DNA from: Chloroflexota bacterium
GTDB taxonomy: Bacteria; Chloroflexota; Anaerolineae; J102
Assembly: GCA_029782215.1 (NCBI GenBank)
Contig: JAKOVD010000147.1
Location: forward strand, 1 to 64,000
Direction: 5' to 3'
DNA: 64,000 bases
Part shown: piece by piece, positions 20,039 through 29,500 of the stretch
How the letters are laid out: every line of letters starts with the position of its first letter
Position numbering within the stretch: position 1 is the first letter of the stretch
Program-made: the position numbers and the translations under genes
The notes under the pieces: model-generated
Seen by the model: the letters and a program-made list of their open reading frames with translations, nothing else
Told to the model about the DNA's origin: nothing
Databases searched by the model: none

Positions 20039-21080
20039 CGTAGTCTTTGTGCAGGGCAGGGATGGGTGTGTAGGGAGGTAGATCGATGACGCGGCGCTCG
20101 CTGCTGGCGCGCAGAAGCTGCTCGGCCAGGTAGACCGCGCGCAGCCCCTCTTCGCCGTTCACCAGACCGTTGTAGCCGTGCAGGACCGCATCGACGAACG
20201 CATCGAGCTCGGCGCGCAGGGGCTCGACACGCTCCAACTCATATTTGATGACGGCGCCTTCGCTGACACCCGCCGTGGCGAGTCCCTCCCACTTGTCGAC
20301 GGCCGACCGGTTCTCATAGAACCAGAGTTCCTGGGTGAGGTAGTTGACCAGGAACAGGCCCTTCTCGCCCAGGATGGAAAGCTGGCGGATCTTCGTCGGC
20401 GTCAGCCAGTTGATGTCGAGGACGCCGACGATGTCGTTGTCGAAACGCACAATCCCTGAAACCAGGTCTTCATGGGCATTCTGCAGGGTCCGTCTGACCT
20501 CGGCGGCAATCGAGTGGATGCCGGCATTGGCCAGGTACTCCATCACGTTCAGTTCATGGGTCGCCAGGTCGAAGACCACGCCGACATCTTGGACGCGCGG
20601 CGGAAACGGTCCAATGCGCCGGGCGTGGATCTGGTAGATCTTGCCAAGCTGGCCCGTCTCCAGGTGCTGCTTGAGGGCGATGACCGCCGGGTTGTAACGC
20701 TCGATGTGGCCAACCGCCAGCACGACCTCCTCACGGTGGCTGCTGTCGATCATGATGCGGCTGTTGGCGATCGAATCGGCAAGCGGCTTCTCCACAAAGG
20801 TGTGGATGCCGGCCGCCATGGTGTCCAGCGCCACCTGACAGTGAAGGTGAGTGGGCACGGCGATGGTGACCACATCCACCTTTTCACGCTCAAGCATCTC
20901 CCGATAGTCGCTGTAGGCCGTCGCCTTGTAGGTTCGGGCGACACGCTCGCACACCTCAGGGTCGATATCGGCGATGGCAACCAGATTGGTGGCGGCCATC
21001 CTGGCGTAGACGCGAGCGTGATTGGCGCCCATCGAGCCTACGCCGATGACCGCAGCATTGAGTGTTTCGGGCACGAGCAA
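20022..21080 (-). CDS. Gfo/Idh/MocA-family oxidoreductase
   Basis: AAVIGVGSMGANHARVY; VEKPLADSIANS; GHIERYNPAV. Confidence 0.93.
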   Translation of the reverse strand: MLVPETLNAAVIGVGSMGANHARVYARMAATNLVAIADIDPEVCERVARTYKATAYSDYREMLEREKVDVVTIAVPTHLHCQVALDTMAAGIHTFVEKPLADSIANSRIMIDSSHREEVVLAVGHIERYNPAVIALKQHLETGQLGKIYQIHARRIGPFPPRVQDVGVVFDLATHELNVMEYLANAGIHSIAAEVRRTLQNAHEDLVSGIVRFDNDIVGVLDINWLTPTKIRQLSILGEKGLFLVNYLTQELWFYENRSAVDKWEGLATAGVSEGAVIKYELERVEPLRAELDAFVDAVLHGYNGLVNGEEGLRAVYLAEQLLRASSERRVIDLPPYTPIPALHKDYDGTGR

Positions 21081-21284
21081 CCTCAGGTGGCAGACAGAAG
21101 TCCCCGTATTCTCGCCGTTTTTGGAACTCGGGTCAAAACGGACTGTTCAACTGAGCGGGACTGCACTCCTGCAAGTAAGCATAGCACGGCGAGATGAACG
21201 GCGCTTGAACGCGCCGCTGCCTGATCATGACAACCCTGCAAGGCAGGGCACCCTGCAAGGCAGCGCTCTCCTGCATGGCCGATT

Positions 21285-21908
21285 CTACTTGCGCGGTCCA
21301 AAGATAGCTTCGTTCGGCTCGCGCAGGCGCTCAGGGAGGGGATGGGCACGCGCGGGGACGCCGGTCGCCAGATGCCAGGCCGGCACATCCCTGGTGACCA
21401 CCGCGCCCGCCGCCACCATGGCGCCCTCGCCGATGCTCACGCCGGGCAGAATCGTGGCATTGGCGCCGATGCTGACATGGTCGGCGATCTGCGGTCCCAG
21501 GGGTTGGTACGCAGCTCGTTGCCGCAGCGGGTATTTGTCATTCGTAAGCACCACGCACGGGCCGATGAAGACGTAGTCCCCAATGACGGTGTGCGTGGGA
21601 ATGTAGACGCGGCTTTGAATGCTGACGTAGCTGCCGATGCTCACCTGGCCATCGATGATCGTCCCCGTGCCCACGAGGACATAGTCGCCGATGGTGGTAT
21701 GCTCCCGGATCAGGGCATGGTGGCCGGTGCGAAAGCCGCGACCGGTGACGACGTCGCCGTAGATGACGGTATAGGCGCGGACAATGCTGTCGTCGCCGAG
21801 CCGGGCCGGGCCGCAGCCAGAACGGTACGCAAGCCCGACGTAGGCCAGCGGCTGGATCGTGCAGTTCTCGCCGAGGACGGCGAGGTCAAGGGTAGGAGTA
21901 GGGTTCAT
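21285..21908 (-). CDS. Left-handed beta-helix acyltransferase (WbpD/WlbB-like)
   Basis: Hexapeptide repeats [46 protein letters not shown]. Confidence 0.9.
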   Translation of the reverse strand: MNPTPTLDLAVLGENCTIQPLAYVGLAYRSGCGPARLGDDSIVRAYTVIYGDVVTGRGFRTGHHALIREHTTIGDYVLVGTGTIIDGQVSIGSYVSIQSRVYIPTHTVIGDYVFIGPCVVLTNDKYPLRQRAAYQPLGPQIADHVSIGANATILPGVSIGEGAMVAAGAVVTRDVPAWHLATGVPARAHPLPERLREPNEAIFGPRK

Positions 21909-21957
21909 AGCAGAAACAATGGAAGGAGATGGCGCCGGTGCTCAGCACCCGGCGGGT

Positions 21958-23019
21958 TCAGATGAGACCGTAAGCCTGCGCCAGCAGCGGCGCCACCTGC
22001 GGCCAGGAAAAACGCGCCGCATTGCCGCGGGCCGCCTGCGACAGACGGGCCGTAAGCTCCTGGTCGGCCAGCAGGCGCAGGACATGTCCGGCAAGCGCGG
22101 CCGTGTCGCCCACTGGACTCAGCAGGCCGTTCTCGCCATCAGTGATGAGATCAGGAATGGCGCCGGCTGTGGTGGAAACCACGGGAAGGCCGGCAGCGCT
22201 GGCTTCGATCAGCGTCAAGGGCAGGTTGTCGATGGCCGAGGTGTTCAGAAAGACGCCGGCCGCGTCGTAGGCGCGCAGCACTTCACCGGGCGAAAGCTGG
22301 CCGGTCAGATCCACGCCGCGCAGCCCGCGCTGCGCGCTCTCGGCCGCCAGGCTCGCAGCCAACGAGCCGCCGCCGGCCATCGTGAGCGTCGCTTGGGGAT
22401 GCTCGACCTGCACGCGTGCCAACACCTCCAGGGCATCGGCTGGACGGTAGCGCGGCTCCAACTGGCGCAGCCAAAGCAGGTGGGGCTGGATGCGTTCCCG
22501 CAGGCGAAAGGGAATGTCGTCGACGGCCACGATGTTCGGCGTCACCTGCGCCGGCAGTCCGCACCCCCGGAAGAGCCGGGCCTGGGTCGGTGTGAGCGCC
22601 AGCAGGGCGTCGTAGCGCCGCAGCACCGCCTGCGCCAGGGCGCCCCAACGATCGAGAAAGGCCGCCGCCTCACCACCGTGATAGCTGATCACCAGGCGTT
22701 TGCCCCGGCCGCGGCCCTGCAGGCCCACCATCGCCGGCATAAAGCCCCACCACGACGCGGCATGGACGTGCAGCACCTGCCAGGATGGGCGCGTCTGCCT
22801 GAGCTGCCGCGTCAGGCTCGCCACCTGCCCAAGGGGCAGCGCCAACCGGCCGGCCCTCGCAGCGCGCAGCCGCGGCACATCGGTATTGAGGCGTGTGACC
22901 CTGGCGCCGGATCCAGCCAGGAGATCGGCAAGAACACCGCACTGCACGGACACGCCGCCAGGGCGGGGCGGGAAAGGTCCCATCACGGCGATGCCAACCC
23001 CGGCGAACCCTTCACTCAC
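21958..23019 (-). CDS. Glycosyltransferase family 4
   Basis: GPFPPRPGGVSVQ; LNTSAIDNLPLTLIEASAAGLPVVSTTAGAIPDLI. Confidence 0.92.
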   Translation of the reverse strand: MSEGFAGVGIAVMGPFPPRPGGVSVQCGVLADLLAGSGARVTRLNTDVPRLRAARAGRLALPLGQVASLTRQLRQTRPSWQVLHVHAASWWGFMPAMVGLQGRGRGKRLVISYHGGEAAAFLDRWGALAQAVLRRYDALLALTPTQARLFRGCGLPAQVTPNIVAVDDIPFRLRERIQPHLLWLRQLEPRYRPADALEVLARVQVEHPQATLTMAGGGSLAASLAAESAQRGLRGVDLTGQLSPGEVLRAYDAAGVFLNTSAIDNLPLTLIEASAAGLPVVSTTAGAIPDLITDGENGLLSPVGDTAALAGHVLRLLADQELTARLSQAARGNAARFSWPQVAPLLAQAYGLI

Positions 23020-24404
23020 GGCTGCTCTGGCTGTCCCGCCTGGCGCTCATGCTCGATGGCCTGGGAGATGAAGAACCGCCGCTTGCCCGAGGGTGTGGTC
23101 GGGATGTCATCGACGAACTCAAGCTCAAGGCGGGTGCCCGACCCCAGGTAGCGATGGAAGGTCTCCAGGATCATCTGCCGGTCCTCGTCCGTGAAGGCGT
23201 CGTTGACGACGAGCTTGATCAGGACGTCGTCGGATTGGCGCTGGATGACCTGGAAGGCGTTGACGGAAGGCATGTGGCCAAAGAGCCCCGTGAAGTGGTG
23301 CACGCTGATCCAGTGCCCATCCTGTGTGACGAAGAGATCGGTCAGCCTACCTTCCAGGTGAGTCAGGCGCGGCAGGCCGCGACCGCATCCGCAAGGCTCA
23401 TGGGTCAGAATGCCGACGTCATGGATGTTGTAGCGGATGAACGGCACAGCCGTCGCTTCCAGGTTCGTGAAGACCAGCTCGCCCAGTTCACCGTCAGGCA
23501 CGCGCTGGCCATCGCGAACGACCTCCAGGAAACTCGTCTCAGCGTTCAGGTGGTAGCCTTGGTGATGGTCACATTCCCCGGCAAACTGCATGCCGTCGCC
23601 CCCATACTCGACGAACACCCTTCCCGGCGCAAAGGCTTGCTCGATCACCTCGCGCATGTACGGGCTCAGCGTCTCACCGGTGGTGATGACGGCCGGAATC
23701 GGAACGTTGGCGCCGTGGCGCACCATCCACAGGGCAAGGTAGTAGGCCGTAGAGGCGTAGGAGCGCAGCATCACCGGACGGAAAGCGTCCAACTTGCGGG
23801 CGTAAGTCTCCAGGTTTGCGTCCGTGATCTCGATCATCGGCATCCAGAGATGCCGAAGCAGGCCCCATTCCAGCCGCAGCAGCAGCGGCGAGTTCCGCAG
23901 CCCCCGGTTCGCCGAGACGGTGAACGTGGCGTAGCGATCGCCGAAGTGGTAGCCCGCCATCTCCCAGAAACGGAACAAGCCCGCCCACTTCTTCGCCTTC
24001 TGCGACTTGGTCGTCCAGTAGAGCAGGCGCTCGCCGGTAGACCCGCTGGAGCCGGCGGCAATCAGCTCCGACTGGGAAATGGACTGGTCGCGGATGTGGT
24101 CGGGGTAGTTGCCGGTGAGGACATGCTTGTCCACGATCGGCAGCTTCACCAGGTCGTCCGTGGTCTGGATGTCAGCCGGCCGCAGCCCTGAGGCCTGCAT
24201 CAGCTCGCGGTAGTACGGCACGTGCTCGTAGACGTGCATGATCAGGCGCTGGAGCTTGCGATTCTGCAGATCGCGCAGTTGTTCCGCCGTCCACCACTGC
24301 GAAGCTTCGAGCCCCTGCAGATAGGGAAGCACCTCACGATAACCCGCCGCATACGCGCCCACGGGCAGCGCAGCCGAACGCAAAAGACGATTGTAAAGTC
24401 CCAT
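23016..24404 (-). CDS. Phenylacetate-CoA ligase/CapK-like adenylate-forming protein
   Basis: AAGSSGSTGERLLYWTT; GELVFTNLEATAVPFIRYNIHDVG. Confidence 0.88.
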   Translation of the reverse strand: MGLYNRLLRSAALPVGAYAAGYREVLPYLQGLEASQWWTAEQLRDLQNRKLQRLIMHVYEHVPYYRELMQASGLRPADIQTTDDLVKLPIVDKHVLTGNYPDHIRDQSISQSELIAAGSSGSTGERLLYWTTKSQKAKKWAGLFRFWEMAGYHFGDRYATFTVSANRGLRNSPLLLRLEWGLLRHLWMPMIEITDANLETYARKLDAFRPVMLRSYASTAYYLALWMVRHGANVPIPAVITTGETLSPYMREVIEQAFAPGRVFVEYGGDGMQFAGECDHHQGYHLNAETSFLEVVRDGQRVPDGELGELVFTNLEATAVPFIRYNIHDVGILTHEPCGCGRGLPRLTHLEGRLTDLFVTQDGHWISVHHFTGLFGHMPSVNAFQVIQRQSDDVLIKLVVNDAFTDEDRQMILETFHRYLGSGTRLELEFVDDIPTTPSGKRRFFISQAIEHERQAGQPEQP

Positions 24405-24413
24405 GATCGAGGT

Positions 24414-25877
24414 CTAGCTCCGGGCCGGCCCTTCGGCGCTGACGGCGGGCGTCTTGTCGCCGCCTGCCAGGCCGGCAATGGCCACGCCCACGGTCGCGCC
24501 CAACAAGCTCCAAAAGACAATGTTCGTGTAGATGGCGAAGTTGTTGTCAAAGGCAATCGCCGGCGCCGCATAGGCGGCCAATGCAGCCCAGGCGGCCAGC
24601 ACATAAGGGGGGATGGCCCCAAGGCGCCGGAACCCTGCACTCAGGCGCCAAAGAACGGCGATCACCGCCCCCAGCAGCAGAAGGTAAGTCCCCAACAGCA
24701 GGACTCCGCCCGCCACCAGGAAGTTAAGATACGTGTTATGGGTGGATGGCAGGACGTGGACGTTCGCCCCCAGGCTGAATCCGCTGCTGGCAGCCGTGCG
24801 GCCGAAATTGCCCCAGCCGATGCCGACGAGGGGCTGCTGCTGGAACACGTCTATGCCCGCTTGCAGCGCCGCCAGGCGATAGTCCACCGGGCTCTGCGCC
24901 GTGAAACGCTCGGCTGCAGCCGTATCCTGGAGGTTGCCCCAGGCCAGGAAGGCGGCGACGCTGGCGACGACCAGCATGGGCAGTGCCAGGCGCCGGAACG
25001 GGTGATAGCTCACCGCCATGATCACCAGCGCCAGGGCCCCTGCCAGCCAACCCGAGCGGTTGTAGGTCAGGAAGATGCCGACCAGGAAGACCCCCACCAG
25101 GGCGGCGTCAAGCCACCGGCGCCAAGAGCCATCCTCAAACAGGCGGACGATGGCCAGGGGCAGCACGATGGCCACCGTGACGGCAATATAGGCCGGGTTG
25201 CCCAACAACGCCCCGACTTTGCGGATGTCGGCCGCATAGACAAGGCTTGTGCTGGCAGTGCGGAAAGGCGAAAAGCCGGTCAACTGCTCGACAAGGGCAG
25301 AAACGGCGATGATCGCGCCGACAAACAGCAGCGTGTTGGCCAGCGCCCGGTAGGCGCGCTTGTCCTGGACGAGCTGGCGGGCGAAGAAATAGGCCAGCAG
25401 CGGCACGAAATAGCTGTCAAGAACAGACTGGGTTGCCCAGACCACGCCGTTGCGCGACCGCACCGCCGCCGCCAGCAGCATAAGGGCAAAGATCGGGATG
25501 GCGGCATCGATGGCGGTGAGGGGGGGCAAGCGCCGTTTGCCGCGGGCAACCTGCGCCAGCAGCGACAGGACCATCAGGCCCGCCACCACACGCGTGAAGC
25601 TCAGATCCGGCACCCCCGCGGGCATGGCAATGTCGAAGGGAAGGAACGGCGCAAACAACGACACCACAAGCCAGACCAAGAAACCGGCGAGCGGCGCCAC
25701 GAACACCAGGACCCCGTTGAACCCGATGACGAGCAGGGCCGTCGCCTGCCGCGCCATCCCCGGTTCGCTGACAGCCAGCCAGCCAAAGCCGATCGCCAGA
25801 ACCACGCTCACCAACAGGGCGAGTGTCGTGAGCAGATAGAAAAGAGCAGGAGAGGAAACCGGACGGGAATTCTGCAT
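24414..25877 (-). CDS. O-antigen ligase family protein
   Basis: Polytopic; LTYNRSGWLAGALALVIM; PLVGIGWGNFG...HNTYLNFLVAGG. Confidence 0.9.
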   Translation of the reverse strand: MQNSRPVSSPALFYLLTTLALLVSVVLAIGFGWLAVSEPGMARQATALLVIGFNGVLVFVAPLAGFLVWLVVSLFAPFLPFDIAMPAGVPDLSFTRVVAGLMVLSLLAQVARGKRRLPPLTAIDAAIPIFALMLLAAAVRSRNGVVWATQSVLDSYFVPLLAYFFARQLVQDKRAYRALANTLLFVGAIIAVSALVEQLTGFSPFRTASTSLVYAADIRKVGALLGNPAYIAVTVAIVLPLAIVRLFEDGSWRRWLDAALVGVFLVGIFLTYNRSGWLAGALALVIMAVSYHPFRRLALPMLVVASVAAFLAWGNLQDTAAAERFTAQSPVDYRLAALQAGIDVFQQQPLVGIGWGNFGRTAASSGFSLGANVHVLPSTHNTYLNFLVAGGVLLLGTYLLLLGAVIAVLWRLSAGFRRLGAIPPYVLAAWAALAAYAAPAIAFDNNFAIYTNIVFWSLLGATVGVAIAGLAGGDKTPAVSAEGPARS

Positions 25878-25945
25878 AAGCTGCTACGGCGGTTACAGCG
25901 GCAAAACGGCCTATGATACCATGCCCGGCAAGGGGTCAGCCAAGC

Positions 25946-25990
25946 AGGGTGCCCCGAATCAGGGTGCCCCGATTCGGGGTGCCCCGATGG
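25946..25990. repeat. Three tandem 15-nt units RGGGTGCCCCGAWTC with internal hairpin
   Basis: AGGGTGCCCCGAATC AGGGTGCCCCGATTC GGGGTGCCCCGATGG; CCCCGAATC/GATTCGGGG arms at 25952-25979. Confidence 0.85.
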
Positions 25991-26094
25991 CCATCCAGAC
26001 AAGTGCCCTGGGATGATGGCGCTTCACAGACACGCAGCGCGACTTGGGCTACACTTGGGATAGGGCAAGACGCCTCGGTTCACTCTGGATGCCC

Positions 26095-29000
26095 ATGCCA
26101 GCTCAACTTCATGTGAACTTGCTCGGCACAGCTAAGGTGTTCTGGCAGGATCGACCTGTGGCGATCCCGCGCAGGCAGACGCGCGCCCTGCTCTACTGCC
26201 TGGCTGCCACGATGTGCGCAGTTCCGCGCGAACGCCTTTGCTTTTTGTTTTGGGCGGATTCGCCTGAGGCGCTGGCACATCGCCAATTGACGCGTCTGCT
26301 GACGCACTTGCGTCGGGCGTTGCCCATGCCCGACGCCGTGATAGTTGAGGGCGATTGCGTCGCCTTGGATGCTGAGAAAGTGTGGGCAGACACCGCGGCT
26401 TTTACCGAGCTATGCAGTGTGGGAATTGCAGAAGCGGGCATCGAGACCTTACGGGCGGCCCTGCGCATCTACAGGGGTCCGCTGCTGTGCGACTTCTCAC
26501 TGCCGGACTGCCCCGAGTTTGAAGCCTGGTGCACCCAAGAGCGCGCGGTGCTGGAACGGCGCTACCTGAACACGCTTGAGACGCTGTGGGAGCGCCTTGC
26601 CGCTCGAGGCGCTTACGCAGAAGCGATCGCCTGTGCCCAGCGCTATCTTGTCGAGGATGAACTGGCCGAGCGTGTGCACGCACGTCTGATCCAGCTATAC
26701 GCGGCCAACGGCGACAGAGCCGCCGCCATGCGCCAGTACGAGCACTGCTTGACCATCCTGGAGCGCGAGCTGGGCGTGCCACCGCTGCCAGAAACCCGGG
26801 CAGCTTACATTTCCGTACTGCAAGATCAAGCCGTGGCGACGCCAGTCGTCACCTGGACAACGCTGCCGAGTCTGAGCACTCCGTTGATCGGACGGGATGA
26901 TGCGCTGGGCCAACTACTCCGTGCATTCGCCAGAGCACGAGAGGGAAGAGGTGGCTTTGTTTTCGTGACCGGCGAACCCGGCATAGGCAAGTCCCGGCTG
27001 CTGCAGACGTTCGCCGAAAAGGTCCAGGCCAGAGCCTTGGTTGCCGTCGGTGCTGGTCACGAGGTCGAGCAAGATGTACCCTACGGCCCCCTTGTTGAGG
27101 CAATGCGTTCCATGGGGCCTGCTGTCGTTGATGCGCTCGCCGATCTTGGGGGAACGTACAAGGACTTGATCGCGCGCCTCATGCCGGACATGTGCGCACG
27201 CGAGAAGACAGGCGACTACAGACCGTTGGAGCCCCAACCCCAGCCGGGCCTGCTTTTCGAAGCGCTGGTTCGCTGGCTTCAGCGTCTGGCCTTGCGGCAC
27301 ACCCTGGTACTGTGTCTGGACGATCTGCAATGGTGTGATCGAACGACCTTGGCCTGGTTAGGATACCTGTCACGCCATATTCGCACCCTTCCGGTTCTAG
27401 TCGCCAGCGCCTATCGCAGCACCGAGAGCGATGCTGTTACTTCATTGCGCACACAGCTGGGCCGTGCTGGGATCGCCGTCGACATTCCATTGGAGCGGCT
27501 GACCGAACAGGAGGTTCAACAAATCCTGCGACATGTCGGTCCAGGCAACGCACACAGAGCGCGGCTCAGCCAACGTCTGCACCGCTTCACCGGTGGCAAT
27601 CCCTTCTTCTTGCTGGAAACCCTGCGGGCGATGTATGAGACGGGTCAGCTCAGACAGAGCTGCGAAAGCGCTCAGAAGTGCCATGAGGATGGATGGGAGC
27701 GAGAACGATTTCCGCTCCCTGATTCCGTCAACCACACCATTCACGAACGCCTCGATCGGCTTGAGCCGCAAACCCGTCAGGTGCTTGAAGCGGGCGCTGT
27801 GCTTGGCTACGCCTTCGATTTCGACCTCGTCGTACGTACAAGCGGCCGCAGCGAAGAGGCAGTTCTGCAGGCGCTGGAGACATTGGCTGCACGCCAACTG
27901 TTGATGAACCGCGGTGGAAGGTTTGGCTTTCAGCACGATCTGATCAGATCTGTGTCCTATCAGGGCCTCAGCTATGGCCGCCGCCGGCTGTTGCATCGCA
28001 GGGCCGCAGAAGCCCTTACACAGCTTCGGCCGCAGGAGCTTGCCAGCCTTGTACGGCATTGTCTGCGCGGGGACCGGCCGCGCCAGGCCGCCGAATTTGC
28101 CTTGCAGGCCTGCCAACACGCTCGGGCTATCTTTGCCTATGCCGAGGCGCGAACCTTCTGCGAGCAGGCGCTGGCAGCTCTGGCGCGCGAGGCTGCCGAG
28201 TTGCACGATCCGGGGGCGCTCAACGCCAATGGGCGTCTGCGCATGCAGGCCCTTGATGAGCGCGGGTGGGTACTGCGTTTGCTCGGTGAAATGGACGCCT
28301 ACACTCGCGACACTCAGGAAGTCGGCGAACTCGCAAGGCGCTTGGGCGAGCCGCATTTGCTGGGCCACCAACGTCTGCGGGAGGCCAGCGGTTACCGCTG
28401 GTTCTGCCGCTACGCGGAAGCTATGTCGGCAGCAGAAGCAGGACTCGCGCTGAGCCAGGAAGCCGGTGACATGCCAACCCAAGCCCAGTGCTGGCGCGAG
28501 GTCGGATTGGCGGCGCGTGAGATGGGGCTCTATGAGCGAGCACATCAGGCGCTCGAACAGTCACTGGAACTCTTCGCAGCGCTTGCAGACGCCACATACG
28601 AAATCCATGTGCTCAGTCACCTGTCGACGCTGGCCTGCTGCCGCAACGAGCCCTCCCAAGCCATGCTCCTGGCGCGGCAGAGTCTGGATCGCTGCGTCGA
28701 CGCCGGCCTGCCATTGGAGCGTCGCCTGCCCCTTGGCGACATGGCGGCCGCAGCACTGGCGCTGGGTGAGCTCGATCAGGCCGAGACCTGGCTGCAGGAG
28801 AGCTATGCCATCGCCGCCAGCATCGCCGATCGCACCCAGGAGATCCTCTGCTTGGGCCACCTGGGTTGGCTGCACCTGCGTCGCCACGATCCAAACAGGG
28901 CACTGGTCAACTTGCAGGTGGCCCTGGAACTGGCCGAACGCATCGGATCGCTGGCAGAGCAGCCCTGGCTTCACGCCGGCCTGGCCGAAGCCTGCTGCCT

Positions 29001-29157
29001 GGCAGCAGATGTCGATCAGGCCAGCAGGCATGCTCGTCGCGCCTTGGAACTTGCTACGGGACAGCAGCATGCGTTTCATACTGCGCTGGCGCGGCGAGCA
29101 GCCGCCCATTGCGCTGAGATCTCGGGTGCAGAAAGCGGCTTTGTAGGCATTTTGTAG
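26095..29157 (+). CDS. BTAD-domain transcriptional activator with AAA/STAND ATPase and TPR repeats
   Basis: LHVNLLGTAKVFWQDRPVAIPRRQTRALLYCL (OmpR-type wHTH) plus BTAD; VTGEPGIGKSRLLQTF (Walker A); LCLDDLQW (Walker B). Confidence 0.92.
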   Translation: MPAQLHVNLLGTAKVFWQDRPVAIPRRQTRALLYCLAATMCAVPRERLCFLFWADSPEALAHRQLTRLLTHLRRALPMPDAVIVEGDCVALDAEKVWADTAAFTELCSVGIAEAGIETLRAALRIYRGPLLCDFSLPDCPEFEAWCTQERAVLERRYLNTLETLWERLAARGAYAEAIACAQRYLVEDELAERVHARLIQLYAANGDRAAAMRQYEHCLTILERELGVPPLPETRAAYISVLQDQAVATPVVTWTTLPSLSTPLIGRDDALGQLLRAFARAREGRGGFVFVTGEPGIGKSRLLQTFAEKVQARALVAVGAGHEVEQDVPYGPLVEAMRSMGPAVVDALADLGGTYKDLIARLMPDMCAREKTGDYRPLEPQPQPGLLFEALVRWLQRLALRHTLVLCLDDLQWCDRTTLAWLGYLSRHIRTLPVLVASAYRSTESDAVTSLRTQLGRAGIAVDIPLERLTEQEVQQILRHVGPGNAHRARLSQRLHRFTGGNPFFLLETLRAMYETGQLRQSCESAQKCHEDGWERERFPLPDSVNHTIHERLDRLEPQTRQVLEAGAVLGYAFDFDLVVRTSGRSEEAVLQALETLAARQLLMNRGGRFGFQHDLIRSVSYQGLSYGRRRLLHRRAAEALTQLRPQELASLVRHCLRGDRPRQAAEFALQACQHARAIFAYAEARTFCEQALAALAREAAELHDPGALNANGRLRMQALDERGWVLRLLGEMDAYTRDTQEVGELARRLGEPHLLGHQRLREASGYRWFCRYAEAMSAAEAGLALSQEAGDMPTQAQCWREVGLAAREMGLYERAHQALEQSLELFAALADATYEIHVLSHLSTLACCRNEPSQAMLLARQSLDRCVDAGLPLERRLPLGDMAAAALALGELDQAETWLQESYAIAASIADRTQEILCLGHLGWLHLRRHDPNRALVNLQVALELAERIGSLAEQPWLHAGLAEACCLAADVDQASRHARRALELATGQQHAFHTALARRAAAHCAEISGAESGFVGIL

Positions 29158-29239
29158 ACACCGTTGTGCCAGGGTAGAGACAATAAGAGCCGTGGGGCAG
29201 AGGGTCAGCGGAAGCAGACCGGCGACGCCTCCGGCACGG

Positions 29240-29491
29240 ATGCATACGATGTCAGCCCACTACCTCTCATTGCTCGTCCGCGTTTGGTGCGAACCGGCCA
29301 CAGGTTCACCACAACCGTCCTGGCAATGGAGGGGCCAGATCGAACACATCCAGGACGGCCAGATGTGGGCATTCACCGACCCGGAAAACATGTTGGCGTT
29401 TCTGCGCCAGCAGATCGGAACCGTTGCAGACGCTCGCATCCAAGCCGGACTCGAGGATTCACCTACCAAACCAACCGTTTTCACGCCTTAG
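29240..29491 (+). CDS. Small conserved-looking protein
   Basis: MHTMSAHYLSLLVRVWCEPATGSPQPSWQWRGQIEHIQDGQMWAFTDPENMLAFLRQQIG; co-directional, between regulator and adhesin-like gene. Confidence 0.6.
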   Translation: MHTMSAHYLSLLVRVWCEPATGSPQPSWQWRGQIEHIQDGQMWAFTDPENMLAFLRQQIGTVADARIQAGLEDSPTKPTVFTP

Positions 29492-29500
29492 GAGGCCATC

